From: Hwanghaeella sp965227365
Lineage (GTDB): Bacteria; Pseudomonadota; Alphaproteobacteria; UBA8366; Aestuariispiraceae
Reading direction: 5' to 3'
Assembly (NCBI RefSeq): GCF_965227365.1
Contig: NZ_OZ245754.1
Span: forward strand, 744,001 to 808,000
DNA: 64,000 nt
Positions 8,746 to 17,493 of this stretch are shown piece after piece (position 1 is the first letter of the stretch; each line of letters opens with the position of its first letter). Position numbers and translations under genes: made by a program. A model generated the notes under the pieces. It saw nothing but the letters and a program-made list of their open reading frames with translations, had not been told where the DNA came from and did not search any database.

Positions 8746-11700
8746 TCAGTCTTCGGACCGTTCGGCGATCTCCTTGACGGCAGCATAGTCGGTCTTGCCG
8801 GTGCCCAGCAGCGGCAGACGGTCGATTGTGCGTATGTCCTTGGGTACCATCAGTTCCGAAATACCTTCCTTCCTGGCATGGTCCGACAGGGTTTGTCGGT
8901 CTGCATCCGGGTTGTCCGTGACCAGCACCAACTGCTCGCCCTTGCGGGCGTCCGGAATGCTGACCACCGCGTGGTTGAAGTCGGGCCAGACGGCGTTGGC
9001 ATTCGCCTCCACCGCGCTGAGGCTTACCATCTCGCCGGCGATCTTTGCGAAGCGCTTTGCGCGGCCGCGTATGGTGATGAAACCATGCCGGTCGATCGTC
9101 ACGATGTCGCCGGTGTCGTAGCGCTGATCTTCCACCGGCTCCAGCACGCCGGGATTGTCGTGGCGCAGATAGCCCAGCATTACATTCGGACCGGTTACGA
9201 TCAGCTTCCCACCTTCGTCGATGCCCGGCACCGTTTCCAACGTGCAACTCAAGCCTGGAACGGCGCGGCCCACACTGCCCGCCTGGAAGTGCATCGGCGT
9301 ATTCACGGCGATGACCGGCGCGGTTTCGGTCGCTCCGTATCCTTCCAAGATGCGCAGGCCGAATTTATCCATCCAAATCCGCCGAGTCTCGTCCTTCACC
9401 CGTTCGGCACCGGCGAAGACATAGCGGACGGAATAGAAGTCGTAGGGGTGCCCGACCCGCGCATAGCCACTCAGGAAAGTGTCCGTCCCGAATAAAATGG
9501 TCGCGTTTGTATCATAGGCCATTGGCGGAACGATGCGGTAATGCAGGGGCGAGGGATACAGGAAGGTCTTGATGCCGGACAGGATCGGCAACAGCGTCCC
9601 GCCGGTCAGGCCGAAGGAATGGAACATCGGTAGGGCATTGAAGACGATGTCGGTTGGATTGAAGTCAATTCGCGCCGCCAATTGGTTGCGGTTGGCCAAC
9701 AGGTTTTCATGACTCAGAACCACCCCTTTCGGCGTACCCTCCGAGCCAGACGTGAACAGGATAACGGCAGGGGCATCCGGGCGTATGCGCAATCGTGCGT
9801 GCCGGACACCCGCAAAGGGCCGGGCGAAAAAGGCCGCCAGCTTGCTCAGCGGCCCGATCTTGCGCGCGATGTCCTCCAGATAGACGACCGAGGCTTTTTC
9901 CGCCAAGGCATCGACCGTTTCCTCCAGTTTCGCGGCCTCGACAAAGCGCCTGGAAGTCAGCACCGTCTTGACTTCCGCTGTCTCAATCGCCGCCACCATG
10001 TTCTTCGAGCCGGTGGAGAAGTTCAACATGGCGGGGACGCGTCCGTATGCCTGCAGGGCAAAAAAGGTCGTGACCGCGGCCAGGGAGTTAGGAAGCATCA
10101 CGCCGACGTTTTCCGCCTTCGTGGTAATCCGGCAGAGCTTCCGGCCCAAAGCCGTGGATCCCAGAATAAGGCGTGAGTAGCTCATCGGTTTGCGCGCAAT
10201 GTCCTCGGCAACGGCTTGGCCGCCGCCATGAATGCTCTTCGCCTCCAACATCGCCGCGTAGAGTGTTTGCCGGCGATCCGTCGTTTCGAAGATCATTTCG
10301 CTCATCAGGTCATAGAGCTTCACCCCGGCCATGCGCCGCCGTTCGCGGCCTTTGATATCCTCCGGAACTTCGAACCGGCGAGGTTTGAGGAAGGTGATGG
10401 TGATCTTCGGGAACCAGCGCAGGCGGATTTTTCCGCGCAATTGGGAAAACGGCGTGTATTGGGCGCCGTCGATCCGTACCGGTACGATCATCGCATCCGC
10501 CTTGTCGGCGATCATGCCGGGTCCCTCATACACTTTCATCAAGGCGCCGGTAACGGTGATCCTGCCTTCCGGGAAGATGACACAATGCCGATCTTCCTGA
10601 ACCGCCTTTATCAATCCCTTTGTCGCCATCGGATTGGTGAGATCCATTGGGAATGCGTCGACCATGGCCAGAAACGGTTTCACCCACCAGGCCTGTGCAA
10701 TATGCGTATTGATCGCGAACATCGGCTTCACCGGCAGGTAGACGGCAAGCAGGACGGCATCCAGGAACGAGACATGGTTGACCACGATCACAGCTCTCGG
10801 CCCAGCTTGGCGGTAGTGTTCGCGTCCCGTTACCTCGATCCTGTAGCAGAGTTTCAGGACGGTCTTCAGAACCGCCTTCACCATTTCGTCGGGCAGCAGA
10901 CCGAAGACATAAACCGTCACCACCGCGTTGCTGAGCGCGAGGGCCAGAATGATGTCCGGAAGTTTCAAGCCGGCGGCCAGCAGGGCGGTCGCGATCAAGG
11001 CGCCGACGACGATGAAAAGCGCGTTTATGATGTTGTTCGCGGCGATTGTCCGGGATCGGTGCTCCGCCTCGCTTCGGGTTTGCAGCATCGTATAAAGCGG
11101 CACGATGAACAGACCGCCAAAGACCGAGATAGCGACCAGGTCGCCCGTAATCCGCCAGTTCTCCGGGGCGGAGAGGAAGGCCGCCACGCCGATCAAATCA
11201 CCGCCCGCAAAAGCGCGATCGTGGCATGCCAAATACAGATCCAGAATGAAAAGGGTCATGCCGACGGCGCCGAAAGGTACGTATTTCGCTGTTACCTCGC
11301 CCTTCAGCAGCTTGTTGCAGAAAAGGGACCCGACCGCGATGCCGATAGTGAACAGGACCAGGAACAGGGTAACGACGGATTGATCGCCCCCAATCACGCT
11401 TTGGGCGAACGCCGGAAATTGGGAAATGAAGGTCGCACCCAACAGCCAGAACCAGGAAATGCCGAGGATGGAAAGCTTGATGGTTCGGGACCGCCGGATA
11501 TGGCTGATGATCGAAATCGTCTCCCGCAACAGGTTCGGATCGATCCGCAAATCCGGCCGACGCGACGGTGCCGCGGGTACGAAGAAGCTGCCGAGATAAC
11601 CTATGGCGGCCACCGTCACGCAGATGCCGGCAACCCAATAAGCGCCGTTGCCGGCAAGAATGATGAGGCCCCCGGCGATGGTACCGGCAAGGATCGCGAG

Positions 11701-12165
11701 GAATGTTCCAGCCTCGATCAAGGAGTTGGCGCCGACCAGTTCATTCTCGGCCAGATGATCGGGAAGAATGCTGTATTTGACCGGACCGAAGAAGGCGGAC
11801 TGCGTGCCCATCACGAACAGCACGCCCATCATCGCAGTGATGTTTCCCGTGATAAGTGCGAAAGCGCCCATGGCCATCGCCAGCACTTCAGCGCCCTTGG
11901 TCCAGCGGATCAGTTTCGCCTTGTCCATCTTGTCCGCCAATTGGCCGCCCAAGGCGGAAAAGATCACGAAAGGCAGGATGAACAGTCCCGCGGCGGCGCT
12001 TGCCATGACGCGGCCGTCCATGCTCGTGTCACTGCCCAATCGGTATACCATCAGGATCAACAGCGCATTCTTGAACAGGTTATCGTTCAACGCACCCAAG
12101 GTCTGAACCAGGAATACTGGCAGGAAGCGGCGCGTGCGGAGCAAATCGAACGGGGTTTTGTTCAT
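8746..12165 (-). CDS. aas: LplT-PlsC-Aas fusion: lysophospholipid flippase / 2-acyl-GPE acyltransferase / acyl-ACP synthetase
   Basis: A 1139-residue three-part protein. Residues 1-420 are a twelve-helix MFS transporter of the LplT type (begins FLPVFLVQTLGALNDNLFKN). Residues about 430-620 are a PlsC/LPLAT acyltransferase with NHVSFLD near 461 and the FPEGRIT block near 535. Residues about 640-1139 are an AMP-forming acyl-ACP synthetase with VILFTSGSEGTPKG near 800 and YDTGDIV near 1000. The fusion would flip lysophospholipid inward and re-acylate it with fatty acid activated on ACP, a membrane-repair cycle that in Escherichia coli uses separate LplT and Aas. A TetR gene lies 27 bases upstream on the same strand and is probably its repressor. 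All catalytic blocks appear intact. Confidence 0.9.
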   Translation of the reverse strand: MNKTPFDLLRTRRFLPVFLVQTLGALNDNLFKNALLILMVYRLGSDTSMDGRVMASAAAGLFILPFVIFSALGGQLADKMDKAKLIRWTKGAEVLAMAMGAFALITGNITAMMGVLFVMGTQSAFFGPVKYSILPDHLAENELVGANSLIEAGTFLAILAGTIAGGLIILAGNGAYWVAGICVTVAAIGYLGSFFVPAAPSRRPDLRIDPNLLRETISIISHIRRSRTIKLSILGISWFWLLGATFISQFPAFAQSVIGGDQSVVTLFLVLFTIGIAVGSLFCNKLLKGEVTAKYVPFGAVGMTLFILDLYLACHDRAFAGGDLIGVAAFLSAPENWRITGDLVAISVFGGLFIVPLYTMLQTRSEAEHRSRTIAANNIINALFIVVGALIATALLAAGLKLPDIILALALSNAVVTVYVFGLLPDEMVKAVLKTVLKLCYRIEVTGREHYRQAGPRAVIVVNHVSFLDAVLLAVYLPVKPMFAINTHIAQAWWVKPFLAMVDAFPMDLTNPMATKGLIKAVQEDRHCVIFPEGRITVTGALMKVYEGPGMIADKADAMIVPVRIDGAQYTPFSQLRGKIRLRWFPKITITFLKPRRFEVPEDIKGRERRRMAGVKLYDLMSEMIFETTDRRQTLYAAMLEAKSIHGGGQAVAEDIARKPMSYSRLILGSTALGRKLCRITTKAENVGVMLPNSLAAVTTFFALQAYGRVPAMLNFSTGSKNMVAAIETAEVKTVLTSRRFVEAAKLEETVDALAEKASVVYLEDIARKIGPLSKLAAFFARPFAGVRHARLRIRPDAPAVILFTSGSEGTPKGVVLSHENLLANRNQLAARIDFNPTDIVFNALPMFHSFGLTGGTLLPILSGIKTFLYPSPLHYRIVPPMAYDTNATILFGTDTFLSGYARVGHPYDFYSVRYVFAGAERVKDETRRIWMDKFGLRILEGYGATETAPVIAVNTPMHFQAGSVGRAVPGLSCTLETVPGIDEGGKLIVTGPNVMLGYLRHDNPGVLEPVEDQRYDTGDIVTIDRHGFITIRGRAKRFAKIAGEMVSLSAVEANANAVWPDFNHAVVSIPDARKGEQLVLVTDNPDADRQTLSDHARKEGISELMVPKDIRTIDRLPLLGTGKTDYAAVKEIAERSED

Positions 12166-12192
12166 CTTTTTTCGTCCCGGATCTATGAACGG

Positions 12193-12801
12193 TCAGTGCG
12201 TATTTCGGCCGCGGATGCCGGCAATGAAGGTCGTGACAAGGAAGGCGGCCAGGTCTTCGACGCTGTCCTCGGAGACGAGCTGTAATTTGCCGTCGTTCGA
12301 GAGAGACGTGATGCCATGCAGACCGGCCCACAGCACGCTTGCTGCCCGAGCCGTATCATCCGGCCTGTCATCGGCATAGAGAGGCGAGAGCGCATGACGG
12401 AGAATCTCCATCAAACGTTCGATCTTCCGAACATACCAATCCGGCACTTTCATGTTTGCGGGGATGGCATAGTCGAACAGGGCGTACCAGAGCCCGGGAT
12501 GTTCCTTGAGGTAGCCTAGATATCCGGCCAATAGCGCCTTGCAATCGGTTTCAGGATCGCCGGTCGGCTCCAGGGCCGCAACCGTATCATGCAGATCGTC
12601 CAGCGTTCGGCCGTTCAGATGCACGATCAGGTCGTCGAGATTGTCGAAGAGATTGTAGAGCGTGCCGGGAGAATAGCCGATGACATCGGCGACATTTCGG
12701 GCCGTCAATGCCTTGATACCGTCCGATTCTACGATCTGGCGCGCCGCTGCGATCGCCAAGGCGTACAGTTCTTCACGATTATGGTCGGACCGTCGAGCCA
12801 T
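12193..12801 (-). CDS. TetR/AcrR family transcriptional regulator
   Basis: A 202-residue regulator. The N-terminal helix-turn-helix spans about residues 10-55 (IKALTARNVADVIGYSPGT covers the recognition region, followed by LYNLFDNLDDL). The C-terminal ligand domain includes a WYALFDYAIP segment and ends in a Gly/Arg-rich tail. It is the first gene of a two-gene unit with the acyltransferase fusion, 27 bases away. A TGAAC-N3-GTTCA palindrome in its promoter spacer suggests autoregulation. A fatty acid, acyl-CoA or membrane-damaging compound is a reasonable ligand guess from the partner gene, but the sequence does not show it. Confidence 0.9.
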   Translation of the reverse strand: MARRSDHNREELYALAIAAARQIVESDGIKALTARNVADVIGYSPGTLYNLFDNLDDLIVHLNGRTLDDLHDTVAALEPTGDPETDCKALLAGYLGYLKEHPGLWYALFDYAIPANMKVPDWYVRKIERLMEILRHALSPLYADDRPDDTARAASVLWAGLHGITSLSNDGKLQLVSEDSVEDLAAFLVTTFIAGIRGRNTH

Positions 12802-12843
12802 GGGTACCCTCCCGCCTTGGAAATGGAATTGAAGGTTGGATTC

Positions 12844-12872
12844 TACTTAATTGAACAACGTTCATTTTTCAA
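12844..12872 (-). promoter_or_regulatory. Promoter and candidate TetR operator of the tetR-aas unit
   Basis: Read on the minus strand, TTGAAA (12867-12872) and TAAGTA (12844-12849) are 17 bases apart. The spacer contains TGAACAACGTTCA (12852-12864), a palindrome with five-base arms. A third TGAAC half-site lies at 12876-12880. An operator placed between -35 and -10 is the usual layout for TetR repression. Confidence 0.5.
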
Positions 12873-12907
12873 GTATGAACAGCGCTCTACAGCGAGGATC
12901 GGCGAGA

Positions 12908-13564
12908 TCAGGTGTCGCGGCGAATGGGGAAGGCCATCCAGGGGGTGTAGGTTACGAAGCTTTCCAGGTATTGGGCGTTGCACTGGCGCTGCCATTCCGA
13001 TCCCGGTACGACGCCGGCGACACAGCGATAACGGCTTCGGTATCCTTCCGTCACGTCATTCTCTTCGATCGCGACCGCCGCCATGGCGGTGACGGTGCCG
13101 CCCTGGCGTTCGACCAGTTCTATGGCGCCGGACATAGTGCCGCCGGTTTCCACCCATTGGTCTGCCAGAAGAACACGGGTGCCCGGCGCGAAGGCCGGTT
13201 TGCGCATTTCCATATCCTGGGTCCGGCCGGAATAGTTGGTGAAACTGACAGCATCGGTGTCGACGCAGAGCTTGCCGGCCTTGCGGATCGGCAGGAAACC
13301 GATGCCGAGCCGGGCGGCCAAGGCACTGCCCAAAACAAAGCCCATCGCATCCAAGCCGCCCACCACGTCGCATTCCACGCCGTCCAGATCTGCGACCAGA
13401 TCATCCAGCAGATCGTGGAAGGCAGCGCCGTTTATGTAGATCGAGGTCGGATCGAGCCAGGCGAATTTTTCGCCCTTGGTGTTCGGCGCCATCAGTTTCA
13501 GATACCAGCGGTCGTCCCTGGGGCCTTTGTCATTCGGAATCTCGGTTGCGGGAAAGTCAGTCAT
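12908..13564 (-). CDS. Phosphoribosyltransferase-fold protein (apt-like)
   Basis: A 218-residue type I phosphoribosyltransferase-like protein. The PRPP-loop region reads VLLADQWVETGGTM at about residues 129-142; the consensus has two acidic residues (VDDV) where this protein has DQ. The hood/flexible-loop region with a Lys-Ala-Gly-Lys motif (PIRKAGKL) near residue 93 is similar to adenine phosphoribosyltransferases. Its start overlaps the end of the upstream TIM-barrel gene by eight bases, implying translational coupling. It may salvage a nucleobase together with the transporter and deaminase on the other strand, or, given the altered PRPP motif, serve as a sensor or regulator. Fold is clear, substrate is not. 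Confidence 0.75.
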   Translation of the reverse strand: MTDFPATEIPNDKGPRDDRWYLKLMAPNTKGEKFAWLDPTSIYINGAAFHDLLDDLVADLDGVECDVVGGLDAMGFVLGSALAARLGIGFLPIRKAGKLCVDTDAVSFTNYSGRTQDMEMRKPAFAPGTRVLLADQWVETGGTMSGAIELVERQGGTVTAMAAVAIEENDVTEGYRSRYRCVAGVVPGSEWQRQCNAQYLESFVTYTPWMAFPIRRDT

Positions 13565-14306
13565 TCAGCGCATACTCCATCTCTTCCCTCCGGCGCATCA
13601 ATGCTTCGAGACGCGCGGCATCTATTTTGTAGAAGTCTCCCTCCCGGTTGATGCCGGTTGCGACCAACAGGCAGTCGACATCACGGTACTGCGTGACGTT
13701 TTCGGGCGTCACGCCGGAGGCGAGGGCAAGGGCATGATCGCCGATCCCGCGTCTGAAATCCCGTATCTTGGGTAGATCCACCTCTTGGCCTGTCGCGATG
13801 CCGGATGTGGTCACGACATCCATGAAACCGGTGGCGAGACGAGCGGATTTCTCGTAATCGGACGGGGCGACGGGGCGTTGCTTCTTGAACGCCGTGCCGC
13901 CGAAATACAGGCCGGACCATCCGCTCCGGTGTCGGATATCCGCTATTTCCTCGGCTTCGTCCTGTTGAACTTTCCGTTCGTCGATCCGTGCATCGTCGGC
14001 CCAATAGGCGTCGATCGGGCATCCATCGGACTCCAAATCGCCGAGAATCGGAAAGGCGTCCTTGCCCGTGACGGCCAAGAAGTTCAGGCCCAGCCAAAGA
14101 TCCGGAAACGCCTCGCGCGTTTTCCGGATGATCGGCAGGAAAGGGGGAATATCGAAATCGTGGTTGATCAGGAAGATGCCCTGTACGCCCTCCGCCAGGG
14201 CCGTCCTGATATTCCTCTCGGTTTGCTCGGCGTCTACGACGTGAATGACCGGTGTCACGACCGGGTGGGGGCAAGCGAAGAAATCGTGGAACTGTTTTCT
14301 GTTCAT
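13557..14306 (-). CDS. TIM-barrel protein, BtpA/SgcQ-like
   Basis: A 249-residue protein with the strand pattern of a TIM barrel: PVVTPVIHV at the start, GIFLINHDFD, LWLGLNFLAV, IDAYWADDARID, GLYFGGTAFK, DVVTTSGIATG, ALALASGVTPEN and DCLLVATGI. The closing SGVTPENVTQY block resembles the phosphate-binding end of BtpA/SgcQ family proteins and related phosphoribosyl-anthranilate-type barrels. The family's biochemical role is poorly known. Here it is the first gene of a two-gene unit with a phosphoribosyltransferase, divergent from a transporter operon ending in a cytosine deaminase, so a nucleobase or nucleoside role is plausible. Family call is moderate. Confidence 0.55.
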   Translation of the reverse strand: MNRKQFHDFFACPHPVVTPVIHVVDAEQTERNIRTALAEGVQGIFLINHDFDIPPFLPIIRKTREAFPDLWLGLNFLAVTGKDAFPILGDLESDGCPIDAYWADDARIDERKVQQDEAEEIADIRHRSGWSGLYFGGTAFKKQRPVAPSDYEKSARLATGFMDVVTTSGIATGQEVDLPKIRDFRRGIGDHALALASGVTPENVTQYRDVDCLLVATGINREGDFYKIDAARLEALMRRREEMEYALND

Positions 14307-14572
14307 GGCCGAAGCCTAGCCCCGGTCCTCGGCGAAGGGAAGCTGATGCTTTTGCCGTGAGGGCCTGGCTACCGCAGGGCGGGGCTTGAGCAGGAAAAAG
14401 CCGATTTCGCGTCCAGAATCGGATTATGACAGTTTTCTTTCCTGGGACTCCTCGCCTACACTATCGGCCAATAAAAACCGGCAAGATGCGCCGGGAAAAT
14501 GGCCTGCGCCAAGCAGGCTGACGGGTGGGCGCTCCGGAATGATAAAATCTCGAATGAGGAGAGAGTCGGTAC

Positions 14573-15712
14573 ATGTCCACGAAGCAAAACAGGGGTAGGT
14601 CGCAACAGCCTTCACGGCGTCAGGTCCTGAAGTATTCCGCCGCCGCGGCGTTGGCGACCCCGTTCATCAGCCGCGCTTGGGCCAATACGGTCGAAATCAA
14701 TATGCTGGCCTGGTACGGCCATGGCGAGCCCGATATCGTCGGCGCCTTCGAAGAAGCCAACAACGTCAAATTCAAGCCGAAATACTATGCCGGCGGCGAC
14801 AACATGCTGGGCCTGATCGCCCAATCGCCCCCGGGTACCTATGACGTGATCCTGTCGGATGCGGAATTCGTCCAGCAGCTGAACGCGGCCGGTTACATCG
14901 AGCCGTTGGATACCGGCGATTATCCGTTCGATGACATGCTCTATGAAGACTTCACGAAGTTCCCCGGCCACTGGGACGGCGACACGCTGTATTCCATGAT
15001 GGTCCGCTTCGGTCATCTGGGGGTTTCCTACAACAAGAACGCCATCTCCGCGGAAGAGGCGATGAGCTATTCCTGCTTCTGGAAACCCGAAGTGCAGGGC
15101 AAGGTCGGTCATTTCGATTGGCATCTGCCGTCGCTCGGCATGATGAGCCTCTATAACGGCAATGGCGCCGGGCTCTGGGATCTCGATGACGCCGCGTGGG
15201 AAAAGGTTCAGGAAACCACGCTCAGCCTGCGCCCGCAGGTCGGCGGCTTCTTCGATTACGGCGGCACCTTCAACTCGCTGAAGAACGGTGAGATGCTCGC
15301 CATGTGCGGGATCGGCGACTGGATCACCGGTGTTCTGGAAAAGGACGGCGCGCCCGTTGCCTCCGTCGTTCCGAAGGAAGGCGGCATCCAGTGGACGGAA
15401 TCCTATTGCATCGGGAAGGGCTCCGAGAAGGCGGACATCGTCAAGAAGTTCATCCAGTACATGCTGTCGCCGGAAGGCCAGGTTAAGTCCGCACAGATGG
15501 CGGCCTATCCGGGCTTCTGCATCACCAAGGGCGGCCGCAAGCTGTTGAACGAGGTCGATCCCAAGGAAGCCAACCGGACGGGTCAGGTCGACGGCATGCC
15601 GAATGACCCGATCACGCTGGTCAAGGAAGGCCGGATCCACTACCGGAACATCCCGGTTCAGCAGAGCCTGGAGGACTGGAACGACTTCTGGTCCGAGTAC
15701 AAGAACGCCTGA
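14573..15712 (+). CDS. ABC transporter substrate-binding protein, PotD/spermidine-putrescine-type, Tat-exported
   Basis: A 379-residue extracytoplasmic binding protein. The leader has a twin-arginine motif SRRQVLK at residues 14-20 before an Ala-rich hydrophobic stretch and an ANT cleavage area near residue 38. The mature protein starts with INMLAWYGHGEPDIVGAFEE, typical of type II polyamine-family binding proteins, and has the PPGTYDVILSD and SPEGQVKSAQMA segments of that family. Two permeases, an ATPase and a deaminase follow in the same direction. The name PotD describes homology only; the neighbouring deaminase points to a pyrimidine or related base rather than a polyamine. GAGGAGA precedes the start. 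Confidence 0.9.
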   Translation: MSTKQNRGRSQQPSRRQVLKYSAAAALATPFISRAWANTVEINMLAWYGHGEPDIVGAFEEANNVKFKPKYYAGGDNMLGLIAQSPPGTYDVILSDAEFVQQLNAAGYIEPLDTGDYPFDDMLYEDFTKFPGHWDGDTLYSMMVRFGHLGVSYNKNAISAEEAMSYSCFWKPEVQGKVGHFDWHLPSLGMMSLYNGNGAGLWDLDDAAWEKVQETTLSLRPQVGGFFDYGGTFNSLKNGEMLAMCGIGDWITGVLEKDGAPVASVVPKEGGIQWTESYCIGKGSEKADIVKKFIQYMLSPEGQVKSAQMAAYPGFCITKGGRKLLNEVDPKEANRTGQVDGMPNDPITLVKEGRIHYRNIPVQQSLEDWNDFWSEYKNA

Positions 15713-15817
15713 TCTAATCGGCGTACTACCTGATAGGGCTTGGCGCGGCCGGGCGGGCGACGGAAAATCCGAAGATGACCCGCTTGGCCGGCCGCCGCCG
15801 TCGGTTGGGGGAGTTCC

Positions 15818-16690
15818 TTGGGAATTCGGGACGTGAAAGAGAATAAGCGGGGATTTGAGACCTTCGCCGTCGTTTGGCGCGTGCCGCTGATCGTCTGGCA
15901 ATCGGTCTTCTTCCTGGGGCCGCTGCTTTTCATGGTCGCGATGTCGTTCTTCCTGGTGAAGAACTATCGCATGCGCGAAGCGTTTGAGTTCGTGAACTGG
16001 GCCAAGATGCTGGGTCGGAACACGTTCTGGGACGCTTATGGCTACACCCTGTTCCTGGCGGTCTGCGCGACCGTGGTGGTAAGCCTTGTCGCTTTTCCCG
16101 CAGCCTATGCGCTGGCCTTCAAAACCTCGGCCACAGTTCGACGCTGGGCGATCTTCCTGCTCGTCGTGCCGTTCTTCACCAGTTATCTGGTCCGAATTTT
16201 TTCCTGGTATGTGGTGCTGGCGGAATCAGGGCCGGTGAATTCCGTGCTCGGTATTATTGGGTTGGGTCCCTTTACCATGTTGAACACCATGTTCGGGACC
16301 ATGGTCGGCTATATGACGCTGACCCTGCCCTTGGTGGTGATACTGCAGACAGTATCGCTTGCGAATATCGACAACCGCTTTATCGAGGCGGCTCATAATC
16401 TGGGCTGCGGCGGTTTCCGGACGATCCATGCCGTCATCGTGCCGATGGCCAAGACGGGCCTGGTGATCGCGGCGCTGTTCTGTTTCATCCTCAGCTTCGG
16501 CGATTTCGTCAGCCCCTATTATCTCGGCGGATCGAAGCCGCCCACCTTGGCGATCCTGATCATCGATACGACCAAGTCCGGCCAGCAATGGCCGCGTGCC
16601 GCGGTAGTTGCGGTGATGATGATGCTGACGCTCTTCACTGTGGCGTTCCTGTCGATCTGGTACGCCTACCGCAAGAGGGCCGGCCGATGA
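15818..16690 (+). CDS. ABC transporter permease, PotB-type
   Basis: A 290-residue inner-membrane permease with six transmembrane segments. The ATPase-contact (EAA) loop is visible as FIEAAHNLGCGG near residue 188. The reading frame has no ATG at its beginning: TTG 15818 is preceded by GGGGGAG at 15807-15813, while an in-frame GTG at 15833 is an alternative. The stop overlaps the next permease start in ATGA (16687-16690). It forms a heterodimer with that partner to move the ligand delivered by the Tat-exported binding protein. Confidence 0.9.
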   Translation: MGIRDVKENKRGFETFAVVWRVPLIVWQSVFFLGPLLFMVAMSFFLVKNYRMREAFEFVNWAKMLGRNTFWDAYGYTLFLAVCATVVVSLVAFPAAYALAFKTSATVRRWAIFLLVVPFFTSYLVRIFSWYVVLAESGPVNSVLGIIGLGPFTMLNTMFGTMVGYMTLTLPLVVILQTVSLANIDNRFIEAAHNLGCGGFRTIHAVIVPMAKTGLVIAALFCFILSFGDFVSPYYLGGSKPPTLAILIIDTTKSGQQWPRAAVVAVMMMLTLFTVAFLSIWYAYRKRAGR

Positions 16691-17493
16691 TCTTGAGGGA
16701 CACCCTTACCACCTGGCTGCTGCGTTTCTACGTGGTGCTTGTTTTCGCCTTCATCTTCATGCCGATCGTTGCCAGCGTGATCTTTTCCTTCAATTCGCAA
16801 CGCTTTCCGACCGTGCCCTTGGGCTCGTTCACCACCGAGTGGTACGAGACCATTCTGAACGATCCGGATATCTGGGAAGCCGCGCGGACCAGCATTCTCG
16901 TCTCGCTCTGCACTTCCGTGCTGGCGACCTTCATCGGTTTCTGTACCGCCTATACGGACTACCGGTTCAAGTTCCGGTATAAGTATGGCTTCCTGGCGCT
17001 TGCGCTGCTGCCGCCCACCATTCCGTTGATCATCATGGCGCTCGCCATGCTGGCCTGGTTCGCGAAGATCGGCATATCCGGTCAGGTCTGGTCGATCATC
17101 GCCGCGCATACTGTGCTGACGATTCCCTTCGCGATGGCGATCATCCGCCTGCGCCTGAACGAAATGGACGAAAGCCTGGAAGCCGCGGCCTGGAACCTTG
17201 GCGCCAGCGAGTGGCGGGCGGTACGGGACGTGATTATTCCTTTCGCCCGGCCTGCCATCGTCTCTTCCATGTGCCTGACCGCTGCGGTCTCCTTTGACGA
17301 ATTCGCGGTTGCCTGGTTCGTATCAGGGCTCAACAAGACGATCCCGGTCGTTATCCTTGAGATCGTAACCGGCAATATCGATCCGCAGGTGAATGCCATC
17401 GGCAGCTTCGTCTTCCTGGTGTCCATGACCCTGGTGGTTCTGGCCCAAATCCTATTCATGACCAAGGGCAAGCGGAGGACCGTGACGCCATGA
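16687..17493 (+). CDS. ABC transporter permease, PotC-type
   Basis: A 268-residue permease starting MILRDTLTTWLLRFY at ATG 16687, which overlaps the upstream stop (ATGA). The EAA loop is visible as SLEAAAWNLGASEW. Six transmembrane segments are predicted, with RFPTVPLGSFTTEWYE as the usual periplasmic entry segment of PotC proteins. Its own stop overlaps the ATPase start (ATGA 17490-17493), so all three membrane-complex genes are coupled. Confidence 0.92.
   Translation: MILRDTLTTWLLRFYVVLVFAFIFMPIVASVIFSFNSQRFPTVPLGSFTTEWYETILNDPDIWEAARTSILVSLCTSVLATFIGFCTAYTDYRFKFRYKYGFLALALLPPTIPLIIMALAMLAWFAKIGISGQVWSIIAAHTVLTIPFAMAIIRLRLNEMDESLEAAAWNLGASEWRAVRDVIIPFARPAIVSSMCLTAAVSFDEFAVAWFVSGLNKTIPVVILEIVTGNIDPQVNAIGSFVFLVSMTLVVLAQILFMTKGKRRTVTP

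Noticed and set aside
10216..12285. A 689-codon open frame on the plus strand
   Set aside because: It lies opposite the well-conserved LplT-PlsC-Aas gene. It is rich in Arg, Asp, Gln and His without domain structure, typical of the antisense of GC-rich coding DNA.
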